NCBI RefSeq assembly: GCF_003265705.1
Contig: NW_020312867.1
Coordinates: forward strand, 6,855,561-6,919,560
From: Callorhinus ursinus
Lineage: Eukaryota; Chordata; Mammalia; Carnivora; Otariidae
DNA length: 64,000 nucleotides
Direction of reading: 5' to 3'
Shown: positions 1-15,100 of the stretch, in pieces
Layout of the letters: the number at the start of each line of letters is the position of its first letter
Numbering within the stretch: the stretch's first letter is position 1
The notes under the pieces: generated by a model
The model's database searches: none
What the model was told of the DNA's origin: nothing
What the model saw: the letters and a program-made list of their open reading frames with translations, nothing else
Program-made: the position numbers and the translations under genes

Positions 1-58
1 ACACCCCAACCCGGTCCCAAAAGGCTGGCCCTGGAAGGCAGAAGCCCAGCTTCCTCAC

Positions 59-117
59 CTTCTTTGCGTGGTAGTCAGGAGATGTCTTTTGCACAGCAAC
101 ATTGGTGAGATGAACAT
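59..117 (-). CDS. TTLL9: TTLL9 coding exon 11
   Basis: 59 nt, acceptor CCCAG, donor AAG|GTGAGG, phase 1 to 0. It encodes [24 protein letters not shown] is a conserved TTL motif. It is the last TTLL9 exon visible; four or five more exons are expected to the left of the window. Confidence 0.92.
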
Positions 118-3100
118 CTGGGTGAGGTTGGTGGTCAAGGACTAGTGCGAATAAGGAGGAGCCCTGTGCCATGTAGCCCCCAGAGACCAAAGTAAGACTT
201 GTGCTTGGCCATTGATGAGGAAGGCTACCAAACAGCCCAGACAGCACGGATGTGGGCCTTGTAACCAGATGGGCCTGGGTTCAAATCCCACTTGTATCTT
301 TACTGGCTGCCCTCCCCCCGCCCGAGCAAGTCACTTAACCTCTGAGCCTGTTTCCTCACCTATTAAGCCGGGTACATAGGCAAAGTAGCAAACCATCAAA
401 ACCAATCTGTAGAGAAGTGGAACTGATTAGTTATGAACTCTTTCAGCAGGAAATTTTTTTTGCTTAGAAATGACAATAGAAATCAGAGGAAGTCAGTGGA
501 TGGGCCAACTATGTAAACATAAAAATAATCAGATATCAAGACACGAATGAAAAGCAAGCATGACTAGAGACAAGATTTGTAGCAACTATGATAGGCTAAT
601 GTTTTTGTCACATGAAAATCCCACATAAATTGTTAACAATAAAAATTTATGACCCTAATAGATAAGTAAATAGAGGGATATGAACACATCAGAGGAGACA
701 TAACTGGCAAAAGACCATCTGGGAAAATGCCTAAAGTTTCCAGTAATAGAAGATACCCAATTTTAAAGGGATGCAAATGGGGCAAAAATACAATTGGAAG
801 AAATGCAAATTCTAAGGTAAAATCCTGCTTCCCCATTAAGTCAGTTACATATGTTTTAACCTTTTTATCTGGAAAAACTCAAAACTCACAGAATCATTGC
901 AAGTATACTGAATGCCCGTATATGCTTCACCTATACGTGCCAGTTGTTTTAAAAATGTCTCTTTAAAATGGTTGTCCTCAGAACCGGAGAGCAGGGATAA
1001 AATGGGCCCTGTCAATGGAAGGGTAAAAATACAAAAGAACCTTCTGGAAAACAATCTAACCATAAGCCCTTGACCCAGAAGTTACACTTCTGCAATGTCA
1101 TCTGAAGGAAAAAATTTAAATATAGTAAAAGATTTATGAAAAATACATTTCTTTGTGGCACTATACGTCATAATTGGAGGAAACTGAATACTTCCCAAAT
1201 GCCCACAGCATGGAGGATTAGTAAACCAGTAAATCCAACTCAGTGGAATATTTTATAACTAATAAAAAATGTCTGCAAGGAAAATACTGACATGTGTAGT
1301 GAAAAAGCAGTTATGTTTATATGGTGGGATCACTCCTTTATAAAATACAAACAACAACAACAAAAAACCATACAAATGAACCTAGGAGGAAATACATCAG
1401 AAGGGTGAGTAGTTGTCTCTGGAAAACGTGACTAGAGAAGGCTTTTCTCCCCCCACCCCCTTTTCGTACATTTTCTGAATTTTCTGATTTGTCTTTAAAA
1501 AGATATACTATTTGTATTGTGAAAGTTATACTCTTTAAATATTTTATTATATTTATTATTATGAGTAATACATAATGGTTGTAAAAACAATTGATAATAC
1601 AGGAAAACATGTAAAGTTGGAAATAAAAGTTCCTGACCTGATTCTAATCCTCCGTGGTTTTCAGAATTAATAAATTAGTGAACATCCTTTCTTACTTTCT
1701 TCTAAACAGAAACATCCTTCCTTAAAAGCCAAATCAGGATCATAAACCTACCAGTTCTCTATCTGTGTGTTGTTATTCCCTTAATAGTCTATCTTAGGTG
1801 ACTTTCCATGACAGTTCAATTTACCTCATTATAACAGCTGTGCAATTTCATGCAGATGCTTTATCATTCCTTTTACCACCCCCACAAAGGCGTTTTAACT
1901 TATTTCTATTTATTATTACAGTGTTGAGGTGGTTACTTTTGTATTTTGTGTGTGTGTGTGTGTGTGTGTATGCATATAATATTTGAGTAGCTGTGCATGA
2001 ACTATATATAAAAATGTAAATATATATATTTAAGGTCAGGTTAAAATATGTCTTATTATTCTGTGATCCAAAGTTGCTTTATTATATTTTTTTAAAGAGG
2101 TATTTATTTATTTGAGAGAGAGAGAGAGAACAGGGGGGAGGGGCAGAGGGGGAGAGAGAGTCCCAAGCAGACTCTGTGCTAGGCACATAACCTGACGTGG
2201 GGCTCGATCCCACAACCCTGAGATAATGACCTGAGTTAAAGCTAAGCATTGGTCACTTAACCGACTGAGCCACCCAGGTGCCCCCAAAGTTGCTTTATTA
2301 TTTTAAAAAGTTGCGTGTGTAATAGAAGGAAATGTGGCAAAATACTAACATTTGTCAAATCTGGATGATGGATGCCTGGATTTCTCTGATAGTCTTTTCT
2401 ACATTTTTCTATACGTTTTAACTATTTTAACGTTTAAAAATCAAAAACAATGAAAAGAAGTTGTGGAAAATAATGTGTATGCACTCACTGTGCAAACAGG
2501 AAAGCCTCATTAACTAGAAAGTAGTCCTGGAGGAGGCTGGGATTTGCTTATTAAGGCCCCACGACCCCAGAGATACACAAACACTTGTAAATAGCGGGGA
2601 GGGGATGAGTAAGGTGTGCTGAGCGCTCACTCTGGGCTTAGCACTGTCCTAAATGCTTTACATGTGTGATTTAATCTTAACAAAACACACGGTGGCCAAA
2701 GAAATGAACCTAAAATAGATGTTAACTTGCATATGACAAATGCTTGTTAGAATTACAAAATGAAACAAACATACTAAAGATGCTGAAGTTGGAAAGATAG
2801 GGGGGAAAGTCGTAGGAAATAGCCAGGAGGGCTCCCTCCCATTCCAGCCTGCAGGCAAGTAGCTCAGACAGACCCATAATCCAGAGACAAATTTAAGGCG
2901 AGAGGCGCGAACTGGCTAGAAGCATTGGCTGGGTTGCCCGCGTCAGCAGCTTAGCAGACGCAGCACCTTCCTTTCCTTCTCTCCCACATGCAGGCAATCT
3001 CGTCCTGCTGATTTCTCATCTCCCCATTTCTGGACTGTCAACCTCTTTTCTTCTGATGCTCACGTCTAAAAATCTTAGAAACGTTATTTTTGATGTGGAT

Positions 3101-6100
3101 ATTCTAACCGAATAATACACTCTCGTGGTTCAAAAATCAAAAGGCATCAAAATGTGTCTGAGGACATATGTCCTTCCCCACGCCTGCGCCCACCTGCCCA
3201 AGTCCCCTCCCAAGGGCAACTTCTGTTTCCAATTTCTTGTACTTCCAGAGATGTCTGTGCACAGATACACAGAGAGAGAGATCTGTGACGTGAACGGAAG
3301 CATACTTTTCAGAGTTCTACACTCCGCTTTTTTCCAACTGACAATACATCACCGAGATTATTTCACATCTGTACATAAAGCACGGCCCCCCCATTCCTTT
3401 TTAACAGCCACATAGTATTCCATCGTGTAAATGAGCCATTGGTCTTATTTCCTATCTTTTTTTGCTCTCACAAACAAGGCTGTGCAGTGCATAACCTTTC
3501 AACCTCTCTTTTCCTATACCATGAGTGTGCGTGTAGGGTAAATTCCCTGAAGGGAATTGCTGGGTCAGAGAGCATGTGTTTTTTGTCTTTTGATAGACAT
3601 TTTCCAGGTCGCCTCCGAAGCGGTTGTACCAACTTCTACTCCACCAGCAACACCTGTACTCCCCTAGCCTCGCCGACATAGTGTGTTACCAAATTTTCGG
3701 TCCCTGCCATCGTGGTGGATGAAGAGGGCATCATGTTTGAGTGAATATGTGAGCCAATGACTAAAGCACATGAAAGGATGCAAACGTTCTCCAGAGAGGC
3801 TCAAACTCTCCCATCCTACAACCGTGAACCAGTGCGGATGGCCGGCACACCACCAAAGTGACCGTCAGGCAGAGCAGTTTGGGGTGAGCTGCTCTGAGCA
3901 AAGCGGAGCCGCTCCCCTGGGATCACAGGGGGCTCCCTACAGGACTGTCAGGGCCCGGAGGAAGGGACCAGGCCCGTCTTGTTCGCTGCTGTTATCTCCT
4001 GTGCCCAGACCCCAGCTTGGCGCTCTGTGGAATGAATAAGTTCACCCTGACCAGCTGGGAGGTGGGAAGGGGCAGGCTGCACGGGAGATGGGTAGGCAGC
4101 GATCCCAGGATACATTGGTCATCAATGCTGCTCAGGGTGAAGCGGGTGTTGGAGAATCGGGCAAAGCCATCCCGGTACAGCCAGGCCCGAAGCGGGAGGT
4201 ACTGCGTCCAGGAGGGAAAGGAGGGGGAGGCAGAGGCAGGGGTGAGTATGAGCACTTTTGCCCCTCTGAGCTTTTGAACCTGCTGTTTCCTCCACCCGGA
4301 GTGCCCTTCCTTCCTTCCCACATCACCCCTCAAGAATCTGCTCCAGCGTCAGCCTGCTCCGATTCTAGTCCCTCCTTTCCTGGTGCTGGGGGTGGGAAGA
4401 AGGTACAGAAGGGAGTAGAATGAACAGGCCTCTTCTCTGCTCCACCACCACGGGCAACACCCCAGCTCAACGTGTGTCCATAATCCCCACCAGACAGTAA
4501 GCTCCAGGAGCACAGGGCTGAGCCTGCGTCCCACTTCCCTATGTCCGGTGCCCCACACAGAGTGCCATACCATGAAGGTCTGAGCACTGTTGAATGAGTG
4601 GTGGGGGGGAGCACAGCAACTCCTGGTTTGAGAGCAGGCTCTGGGGCTAGGCTGCCTGGATTCGAACCCCAACTCTGTCGGTCACCAGTGTGTGACTTTG
4701 GACAAGTCACTCAACCCCGCTGTATCTGTTTCTTCATCTGTAAAATGAGGATAATAATAGAACGGACCTCCCTGGTTATTAGGAGGACTGAATGAAATAA
4801 AATCTGCCAAATACCAGGGCTTGGTACTTAGTAGGTGCTCAGTAAAAGTTAGCTGCGGTTACCACGGATGGCTGGGTGAATAAAAGGTAGAGGGCAAACC
4901 CAGACCCTGGGATGGCAAAAGTGGGATTTGTTTACTCACCCCCCTCTTATCCTCAGATGCCCCGTGGGTTCTCCCAGGCAGGCAAAATCAGACAAGCTCG
5001 CACAGGTGCTCTCCCCAGAATGGCTTCTGCCCCCTGTCTCCCTCCAGCTGTTCCTTACCTGCGGCTGGAGGAGGGGCCCCTTTTAGCTACTCACCGACAT
5101 CACCAGCACATAGACGCGCAGGTCAAACTTGCGGCCTGTCGGGCAAGGAGAGAATTCATGCAACAAATACCGACCATGGGCCAGGCACCGTGCTGGGTTT
5201 GTGGGTTATAGTGATGGACATACAGAGGTGAATGCCAATAAAAGCACACGAGGTAGAAGGACAGGGTAACTGGCGGGGAGGGTTAATACCCAGAAAAGCC
5301 TGGGGTGCCTGGGTGGCTCGGTTAAACATCTGCCTTTGGCTCAGGTCATGATCTCGGGGTCCTGGGATCAAGCCCCACGGCGGGCTCCCTGCTCAGCGGG
5401 GAGCCTGCTTCCCCCCTTCCCTCGGCCCCTCCCCACCCCCCAGCTCGTGCTATCTCTCACTATCTGTCTCTCTCAAATAAATAAATAAAATCTTAGGACA
5501 TGCTGGGGAAAGGCTGAAGACATGGGATCAGGAAGGCTTCATGGAGAAGGCTCCAGGAAGAGAGGTGCCCACTAACCCAGAAGGGTGGGCCTTGGGGCCC
5601 GGAGCCAGCAGAGTGGAAGGATATGGGGTCAGTAAGGTCAGTGAGGTCAGCAAGGTCAGCAGGGGCCAGCTCATGTGCAGGTTTTGCATTTTGTTTCACC
5701 AACCATGGGAAGCCACTGAAGGGTACCTTGTCCCCCCGGCTACTGTGTTGGAGTGGAGCACAGGGGGCCAGAGCAGCTGTGGGTACCAGTGAGGACGGCA
5801 GGGGACAGTGGCCAGAACCGGGATGGAGGGGTCAGACGGATTCAAGAGCTGCATGGGAGCCTGATGGAGGTCGGAGGGGGGAGGAGAAGAGAGGGGCACA
5901 CCCGGAATGGTCTCCGACCTCTGGCTTAGCACCCAGGGCTGGAGGGGCTGGGGCCACGGGGAGGCTGGGGAATGAGCCCCATGGCAGGGGGAGGGCGAGG
6001 TGGGATGTTAGGCTCGCTGTTGGGTTTGAGTTGCTGGCAGGTGCCCAAGAGGGCATGCCGCAGGCTGTGGGACATCAGGATCCGGGGTGTCAGGGTGAGG

Positions 6101-9100
6101 TCTCAGCTGGAGACAGAAAGCTGGGGGGTCACTGACATCCGGTGATGCCACAAGAAAGGTTGGGGTCACTGTGGAGAGAGGAGAGGACGTTGCCCGGGGA
6201 GGTGAGAGCAGCCAAGCAGCACAGATGCTTGTTCTGGGCAGAGGGGCCATCTCACCTCCTATCAGGTAGGGATTTTCGATATAGCGCTGAGCTACGTAGT
6301 TCTCCACAGGGATCTCATCCTTCTGGTCATCAGAACTTCTTGCATCCTAGTTGTAAAAATAATGATTATTAACATTTATGGAGCATTCCTTGTGTAGGAG
6401 GCATTGTGTTAGGTACTGTCCTCGGGGTATATCAACCCCTATCAGGGAAGTAAGTACTCATGTTATCCCCAGTTTACAGATGAGAACCTGAAGCACAGAG
6501 AAGGGGAGTGACTTGCCCAAGGTCACACAGCTGTGCAGTGGCACAGCTGGGAAGTGGACCCGCAGGCTGGGCCCGGAGCCTCGGCATTTAACCTCCAGAC
6601 CTGCGCTGTCCATTTACATTTAAACTGATGAAAAGTAAATGAAATTAAATACTCCCACATGGATGTCCGTTGAGGACATTACGCTAAGTGAAATAAGCCA
6701 GACACAAAGGACAAATACTGTTTGAGTCCACTTAGATGAGGTCTCTAGAGTCGTCAAATCCACGGAGATGGCAAGTAGAAGGATGGCCGCCAGGCGCTGG
6801 GGTGGGAGGAGGGGAAATAGGGAGCCGGTGTTTCTTGGGGACAGAGTTCTGGAACTAGATAAAAGAGTTCTAGAGGTGGACGGTGGGGAAGGTTGCACAA
6901 CAGCGTGAATATACTTCATGCCACTAATTATACACTTAAAAGTAGTCAAATGGCAAATTTTATTTATATAAAAAAAAGGAAAAGAAATGTAAAATCCAGC
7001 CCTTGAGCGGTACCAGCAGCTTTTCAGGTGCTCAGTGTCAACACGTGGCTAGTGGTCGCCACACCGGGGAGAGTACAGGCACACACTGGCCCACCTCTGT
7101 AGAAGGTTCCATTGGTCAGCGCTGCCTGCAGCACCACACAGACGCCCAAGGACATTCCTGTCCCTTCTCTGCCTGCGGGTTCTCCCGCCCTCACCAGCTC
7201 ACCAGCCCAGCTCAGGAAGACAGCAATGCCCTCTCTCACACCTGTGCAGCACCTCACCATCCGCAAAGCCCTTTCTCACCCACTGCCCCCCTTCCCAGTA
7301 ACCTTGTGAGAAAACTGAGGCCCAAAGGCAAGTGTCACTCACTTGGTGAGGTCACACAACAGCCCAGTGGCTGGGAACCCCTGGAATTCAGGGTTCCTGG
7401 CCCCCAGGGCAAAATTTCCTCCACTTACTGTCACACCACCCCAAGGTAACCAGGCCTCCCCTTCCCGGGCGCCGGACCACCCCCTACCTGTACTCACATG
7501 GCTGCCAGAGGGATTGACAGCGCTCCGGGCCGGCGGGGCCTCTAAGCTGGTCAGCTTCTTGCCCGCGGTGCCCTGCCGGTTTCGTGGGCAGAATCAGGAC
7601 ACACAGGGGAGGGGGGAAATTCATTTTTTGAGTACCAGCTCGTGCAGTAGGTGCTGGTTGTGTAGGAGTTGGTCATCCTGCTCTTCTCCCTCACCCTGCA
7701 CTATTTTTTTTTAAGATTTTATTTATTTGAGGGCGGGGGAGAGAGGGAGGGAGGACACAGAAGTGGCATGAGAAGCAGACTCCCTGCTGAGTGGAGAGCT
7801 GGACGTGGGGCTCGATCCCAGGACCCTGGGATCATGACCTGAGCCGAAGGCAGACGCTTAACCAACTGAGCCATCTAGGCGCCCCCCCTCACCCTGCACT
7901 ATTAAAATCTCTCAGGTTCAGAGGGGTTCAGCAATTTTCCCAAGACCACACAGCTGCAGAACGGCATAGGCAGGACTGGAACCAGGATTTCTGCTGCGCT
8001 GTGTCTGGGATAGGGATGGGGTAGTGGGGAGGGAGGGAGCTACCTCAGGCTCAGCCTAGGATCTACAGGAAGACTCGGCCGAACTCTCCCCAACCAGGTG
8101 AGTAGGAGGCCCAGGTATAGAGGCCATGTACTCAGGTTTTAGGCATATTAACTCATTGTGTCCTCAGCAGGTACTATTACTACTATCCCCCATTTCCTTA
8201 GGCACAGACAGGTGAAGGATCTTGCCCAAGGTCACACAGCTATTAAGGGGGAAAAAAAACCAAGATTTAAACCCGGGCAATCTGGCTTCAGGGACCCCAT
8301 TCCTATGGGCCTGCCCCAGAGCTTCCTTGCCACCCTCCAAGCTTTGAAAGAGGGAAGGCGGGGCCCCTCATTGCAGCAAGGGCAGAGGTAAGCTTACCTT
8401 CCTCCAGTCCATGATGTCCTTCAGCCTCCGGAAGAGGAAGATGCCCTTCCCTTGGGACCGGGCTACCTGGGGTGGGGGTGAGCGCAGAAAGAGCAGCTCT
8501 CAGCCCCATGTTGCTCCTTGTCAGCCCCTGTGCCTGGGCACCTGCCCAGACTTCGCTCACAAAGGCATACAATGGCATGAATTATACAAAAGAGCAGACA
8601 ATTAAAAAACCATTTCTAACAGTCTTGGGAACACATCATCCAATTCTTTTTTTGGAAATCAATTTGCCTTCCTAATTAGGTTTTGCTTCAGCTAATACTG
8701 ATCAGCCTGCATTTACTGAATCCCAGCATGGGTAATTCATAGCTTCACAGAGTCCAGGGACTGGGGACATCTTTAATATCATGCAGAGCAGTCAGCACCA
8801 AAGGCATTACTCCCTCCTGTGAAATCCCTCGATGATGGTCACCTGCCTGGCCTTGCCCGTCCACAGTGCCGGGGAGCTCACCACCCTCCCCCACCTCCCG
8901 ACGCAGCTCATCTGTTGCAGGATAGCACTAGTCAGCTGTCATCCCAAAGGCATAGATTAGGTGACTACTGTGTGCTGGGCATGATGCTATTGAAGTGACC
9001 TAGACCTCACGGAGCCTTCACAGCCTAACCTGTGTTGAGCTCAAATTTGCCAGCCTGGCTTTGGGCCTGTAGGGCCTCCTAAAACAAATCTGATCCCTGG

Positions 9101-12100
9101 GTCCCAGAACAGCCCTTTGATCATCTGTAGCCACTGAGCAGGTCCCCCAGAGTCGTCTTTCCTCTAGCATTAAGGCACCCAGGGAATGCAAACTCTTGTT
9201 TCCCTCTGTTCTCCTCTGAGCACGGCCAAGTTGGCCAGTGTGAGGCTCTCTGTACAATGTAGGGGCAGGCAGAGTGGTTGGGCATGGATGGCCAGGTTGT
9301 CCACTGCGTGAAGGGCTCCCGGTCATGGAGGCAGTGGGAGCCCAAACCCAGCTCCGCCCTGCCCGCAGCGCCGTGTGCTTGATTCAGGGTTGTGCACACC
9401 CAGAAGACGCGGGTGGAGCACTGGTAGGGCTCAGGGACAGCTACCTGTGCACCACTATTTTGGAAGCAACTCATCAGTGCACATCAAGGGCTTCCATGGG
9501 CTCACGGCCATGCAAAAGACTTAAATCCACTTCACAGAAGAAGGTCACCCAATGTAAACAATGAAAAGTCACTCGGCTTCATTAGTCTCAAGGAAATGCA
9601 AATGAAAACCCCAAGAGGATACCACTCCATGCTCCCTGAGAGTGGTTAAAATTAAAAATGAACAATAGGGTCGCCTGGGTGGCTCAGTAGGTTGAACATC
9701 TGACTCTTGGTTTTGGCTTAGGTGACGATCTCGCGGTGGTGAGATCCAGCCCCACCTCAGGCTCTGCACTCAATACGGAGTCTGCTTTAGGTTCTTTCTC
9801 CCTCTCTCTGCCCCTCCCCACTCTCTTGCTCGATGTCTCTCTAAGATGAATAAATAAAATCTTTTCTAAAGGATTAAAACAATGAAAGACGAACAACAGC
9901 AAGTGTTGGTGAGGCTGTGGAGAAACTGGCACTCACAGCTGCTGCTGGGAGTGCACATCGTGGGAAACAGGCAGCATCTGCTAAAGCTGAACACAGGCAC
10001 CTGCTCTGACCCAGAAGGGCCTCTCCTAGGCCCCCACATGGCAGAAACGGGTGCACCCGGGCACCCACGCATGCATCCCGGAACATCCACAGCAGCACAA
10101 CTCACAGTGGCTCCAACCTTGAAACGGCCCAGAGGATAAAGAGTCACATGGTGGAACAGTATACAGCAGTGATGACTAGCAGTGGGCAGTCACCCGCGTC
10201 AGTCGGGATGAATCTCGTCAACATAATGGTGATGGAGAGCAACCAGACTCAGCGCAGCAGTATCTCATGATTCCCATGATATCAAGTACAAAGGCAGACA
10301 GGTGCGTCTGTGCTGTTAGGGCCTAGAGGGCTAGTGAGTGGGAGAGGGTCTGGGGGAGCTGCCCAGGGGCCGGCCAGCGCTGTCTATGGCCTGGGTGCTT
10401 GTTACTCAAGTGTGCTCACCTCCAGAAAATTTACCAAGCTGTGCCCCCATAACTCGGGCATATTCTGTTTACTAAACTTCAATTGAGAAGTTTTATTAAG
10501 GCTCCTGCCTTTTGTTTTTTTGGTTTTAAGATTTTTTTTTAATTTATTCATTTGAGACACAGAGATACAGAGAAAGAGAGAGAGAGAGAAAGAGAGAGAG
10601 CATGAGGAGAGGGAGAAGCAGGCTCCCCGCGGAGCAAGGAGCCCGACGCGGGGCTCGATCCCAGGACCCCGGGATCATGATCCGAGCTGAAGGCAGATGC
10701 CTAACCCTCTGAGCCACCCAGGTGCCCCAAGCCTCCTGCCTTTTGATCTGGGAGCCCCCACCCCCACCCTGGTGGGCTGCCTTCCCTACAGTCATTCCCT
10801 TCCCTCTCTCTGGCCGTAGAGCCAACCTCTCACACGGAGGCTGGGAGGACCACACACCTGTTCTGTCAGCCTCTCTTGCAGCTCTTGGGAACCACATGAC
10901 TAGTTCTGGCCAGCGAGACCTACAGAGACGTCTGCTTAGGGCTTTGGGGCTTCTAAGAATGACTTTCTTCCTTGTTAAAAATATCAGGATCAAGGCGGAG
11001 GAGGAGAGAGGGAGGGAGGGAGCCAGAGCTGGAGGGAGAGAGAGACGAAGAGATGCCTGGCTCCTTTCCTTCTCTCTCTGAATGCTACAGTCTGAGGAGG
11101 TGAGGTCTAGAGCTGTCACACATGGTGTGACACAGTGACACCTCTGATGGCAGAAAACCAACACACGGAGGGCTTTTAACGGTATCATTGAGCCCATCCC
11201 CAAACCTGGAACTTCCTACCTCTGGCTTTCTTGTTAGAGGAGGTAATAAAACGCCTCTATTGTTTAAAGCATTGTTTGTTACTGGGGCGCCTGGGTGGCT
11301 CAGTCATTGAGCGGCTGCCTTCGGCTCAGGTCATGATCCCAGGGTCCTGGGATGGAGCCCCGCATCGGACTCCCTGCTCCATGGGAAGCCTGCTTCTCCC
11401 TCTCCCACTCCCCCTGCTTGCGTTCCCTCTCTCACTGTCCCTCTGTCAAATAAATAAATAAAATATTTTAAAAAATAAAAAATAAAAATAAATAAAACAT
11501 TGTTAGTATGTTAGCAAACATGCCTGTTCCAGGAGATGCCTTTCTAAGGGAATAATCCTCAAGAGTGGAAAATAAACTTCCTGCTTGGTGATAATATCAG
11601 GGTTTTTAAGACTGGGAAATCACCTACTATCTAGCTCCAGCAGATTGTAGTTTGCAAAAAGAGTCACAAAAATATTTCCAGTCCCATATGTTTTTCCGGA
11701 ACCTTGCTACCCCCATCACCCGACCCTCCACAAAGAGGTGAAGTCGATGTGCCCTCCCCTTGAATCTGGGCGAGCATTTAGGACTGTCTCTACTGATCGC
11801 AGATGGCAGGGGTGATGTTGTGTGGATTCCAATGCTGGGTCATCCAAGGCAATACAGCATCCATACAGCTTTCTCTTTGGGGGATGGTTGCCCTTGGAAC
11901 CCAGCCACCATGCTGGGAGGAAGCTCAGGTCATATGGAGAGGCCCACACGGAAGGCAACTGAGTCTTCCAGCCCTCCACCCTGGCTGAGCTCCCAGCCAG
12001 CAGCCAGCACCGACTTGCCAGCCGAGTGAGTGAGCCAGCTTGGAAGCGAATCCTCCAGCCCTCATGGGAGCCGTCCCAGTAGACGCTGGAGCAGCCAGGA

Positions 12101-15100
12101 GTCTTCCTTGGCAAGTGTTGCCCAAATTGGAGGCTCAGGGGTTAAATAAGACATAACTTTTGTTTCCAGCCACTGAGTTTTGGGGTGCAGCAACAGAACG
12201 CGGACACTAACATTAGGGGAATGGTTTATAACGACAGCAGATGTTTCCTACATGCCAGGCACCAAGATTTACGCACCTGACCTCGTGAAAGCTTTACCAA
12301 AAAATCCTCTACGTAGGCATTAATACTATCCCCGTTTTGCAGCCAAGGAAACCAAGGAACAAGGCCAAGCACTCTGTTCAAGGTTACCCAACCAGCAGGT
12401 GACAAACCCAGGTAGTTAAAACTGTGCTTCACAAGCCTGAGGCTCATGCACCTTCCGCAAAGTGCCAGGGAGTACACAGAATCACACGACAGACATGGTC
12501 GACTCCTGGGAGTATCGATCTTACTTGATAATTTGGAAGTAAAACATATTATTTTTCTAAAAAGATAAATCAATTGGAAAATAATATGAATGGATTATGA
12601 GAATGAGCCATACTTTGATTTTGCACCACCTGCGGCCACCCAGGGCCCTCGACCCGCCGCTGCCACTGCCTGTCCTGCCCCTGGGGGCCATTCATCACGT
12701 GGCATTCACTGGGTGTTACCCATGGGGTTGGTGGTCTACTCAGCTACCCTGAGCAGGGAAAAAAATTCCCTTTTTCTCTGCCAACAAAACCCCATTTGTT
12801 TTTTCCTTGTTGTTTGTTTAATGTAAGCTCTACCCCCAACGTGGGTCTCAAACTCACAACCTTGAGATCAAGAATCACATGCTCCACCAACTAGGCCAGC
12901 CAGGCGCCCCCAGAAGAACCCCATCTGGATCACCTCTTCCCGGTGGTCCTGCCCCCCTGGGAGTCTGAGCCCTCCCGGGGCTCCCACGCCCCTGCCGCCA
13001 CGTGACTGTTCGGGCGCGGGCCAGCAGGTACCAGGGGAGGTCTGCGGCAGTGACCTCTGGGAAGTTCGTGTCTTCTTCAAAAGGGACACAAGACCAGGGT
13101 GTTCGTTTATTCCTGCGGCAGGTGAAGGGGTGAGGAGGCGAAGCTAAAGGTGTGGCAGCCACGTTGTGACTGAGAGGAGAAGCCAGCCCACTGGGGTGGG
13201 AATTGATGATGCTGTTGAGCTGCCCACCAAGGTTGTTGAGTCGTTCCTGGAACTGACCTTTCATGATTAAAGGAAATGTCCTGGCGTCCGTAAACTTGAA
13301 TGAGAAGAACATTTTTCACCCTAACCAGATTTTCCCATTGCCTTCCATTATGAATGTGGACAACATACCGTAGTAGTATTAGCCACGCCTGTGACTTTAC
13401 TTTCAGAAGAAATCTGTTATTTTTATATCACATTACGGTGGTTGCAGATATCTCAAAATATTGTTTATGCTCATTATGACTTTGAAATTATGGTAACTAT
13501 GGGCCTGCTGTTAGACTCTCTTCAGCTGTGAATGAAACTTCTACGGCATCAAGAACGTTTCGTAGTGTGTGTGGTGGTCGTGTGAGGCTCTCTCTGGTCT
13601 CTAACGGCAGGACCATGCTGACTGCCAGACTGGCAGCCAGTGGTGCAGTGCCTGCCTGGCCTCGCCTGCAGGAGCTTCTCCTGCCACAGACCAGCTGACC
13701 CAGGACCGCGTAGACAGGAAGCCTGGCCCACTCCTGGGAGACAGGGGACCTCCTCTGGCCGGAGGCCTCACCCAGGCCTCTAGGTGCTTCTCTTCCTTCC
13801 CTTTCTCCCTCACTGGGTCTGACAACTGTCCCAGCCCCTGTCCCATTCCCTCCCCCCATTCCTTACAGGCAAAACTCCCCGCACATTCGATCTTGCCTTG
13901 GCATCTGTTTCTCAGAGGACCCACTAACTGTTTGTTTGATAACTGTTTTTCAATATAGTTACTTCCTTTTATAATCAAATTACTTTATCCTTTTAAAAAC
14001 ACTCTTTTGTGACAGTGTGAAACACGATTTTCACCAGATGCCCAAGAGACCCAAGACGAGCCCCTGCCCTCTTGTTTGAGCTCCCATTAGTCGGGGCTTC
14101 TGTTCTGTGCTGCCCAAAGCACCCCCCGACTCTTTGAAGATTGCAGTGAAAAGGTCTGAGAAGCTCTGGTGGGGTAAACTTGAAAAACAGAAGGTAAAAT
14201 TCTATTCTTCCCGTCCTGCAATTTAGACAGAGGCCCCCAGAGCTGGGAGCGGCCTAGTGGTTGCCCTGGATGCTCACGGCCTTGAGTGAAATGTTAAACC
14301 AGATCTGCAGACACAGAGGGACTGATGGACAGGCCCCAGGACTGATGGACAGGCCTGGGCCCTGACAGCCAGCACCTGCCCCCCAGTCACGTGAGGGAGG
14401 CTAGACAAGCAAGCGTGGTCCCACGGTCTGGGTCCTACCAACCTCCCGCCCACCCAAAGGGCCTGAGCTGGTGGGAGGGGAGAATGGTCAGATAGAAAAG
14501 AAGTTTGGATCGATGCAATTTTTACATCACCTGGGCTTTTAAATGGCAAACCCAGGGGCTTGTTCTTACACTCAGAGTGATAGCAAAGCTCCGAGATGGG
14601 CTGGGGCTCAGGCTCCGTGGGAAGAGGGGTCGCTGAGGGTGGCACAGAGGGGACGATGCTGCTTATTCCTTTCTGAGTCCAACTCACTCCCTCATTGCCC
14701 CTGCTCTGCTTCCACTAAAGAGGAAGATGCAGACTCAGCAGGCCCTAGGGGACCGTGCAGAGGAGGCGCCGGAGGGAAAAGACAGGCCAGTGGCTGCCTT
14801 CACTGGCCCCACCACAGCAACTATGTGAAAACTCGTGTGTGTGGGTGTGCAAGGACAGCCCATCTCACAGAGACAGGCCTTGTGGGAAGAGTGGAGGGAT
14901 TTGGGATTTTTTCCCTTTATTTTCTAAATGTGAAGTAACGTCCTATTTTTTTGTTTTGTTTGTTTTTTACATTTTCCCTACCCCAAAGGAATCCAAACAA
15001 CAGGACTTGTCGACTGATTTTGCACCACCTAATACTCTAGCCCAGTGGTTCACAGTTCTGTTGCTCCGGAGAACCCTGGCTGCTATATCCGGGACCTTGC

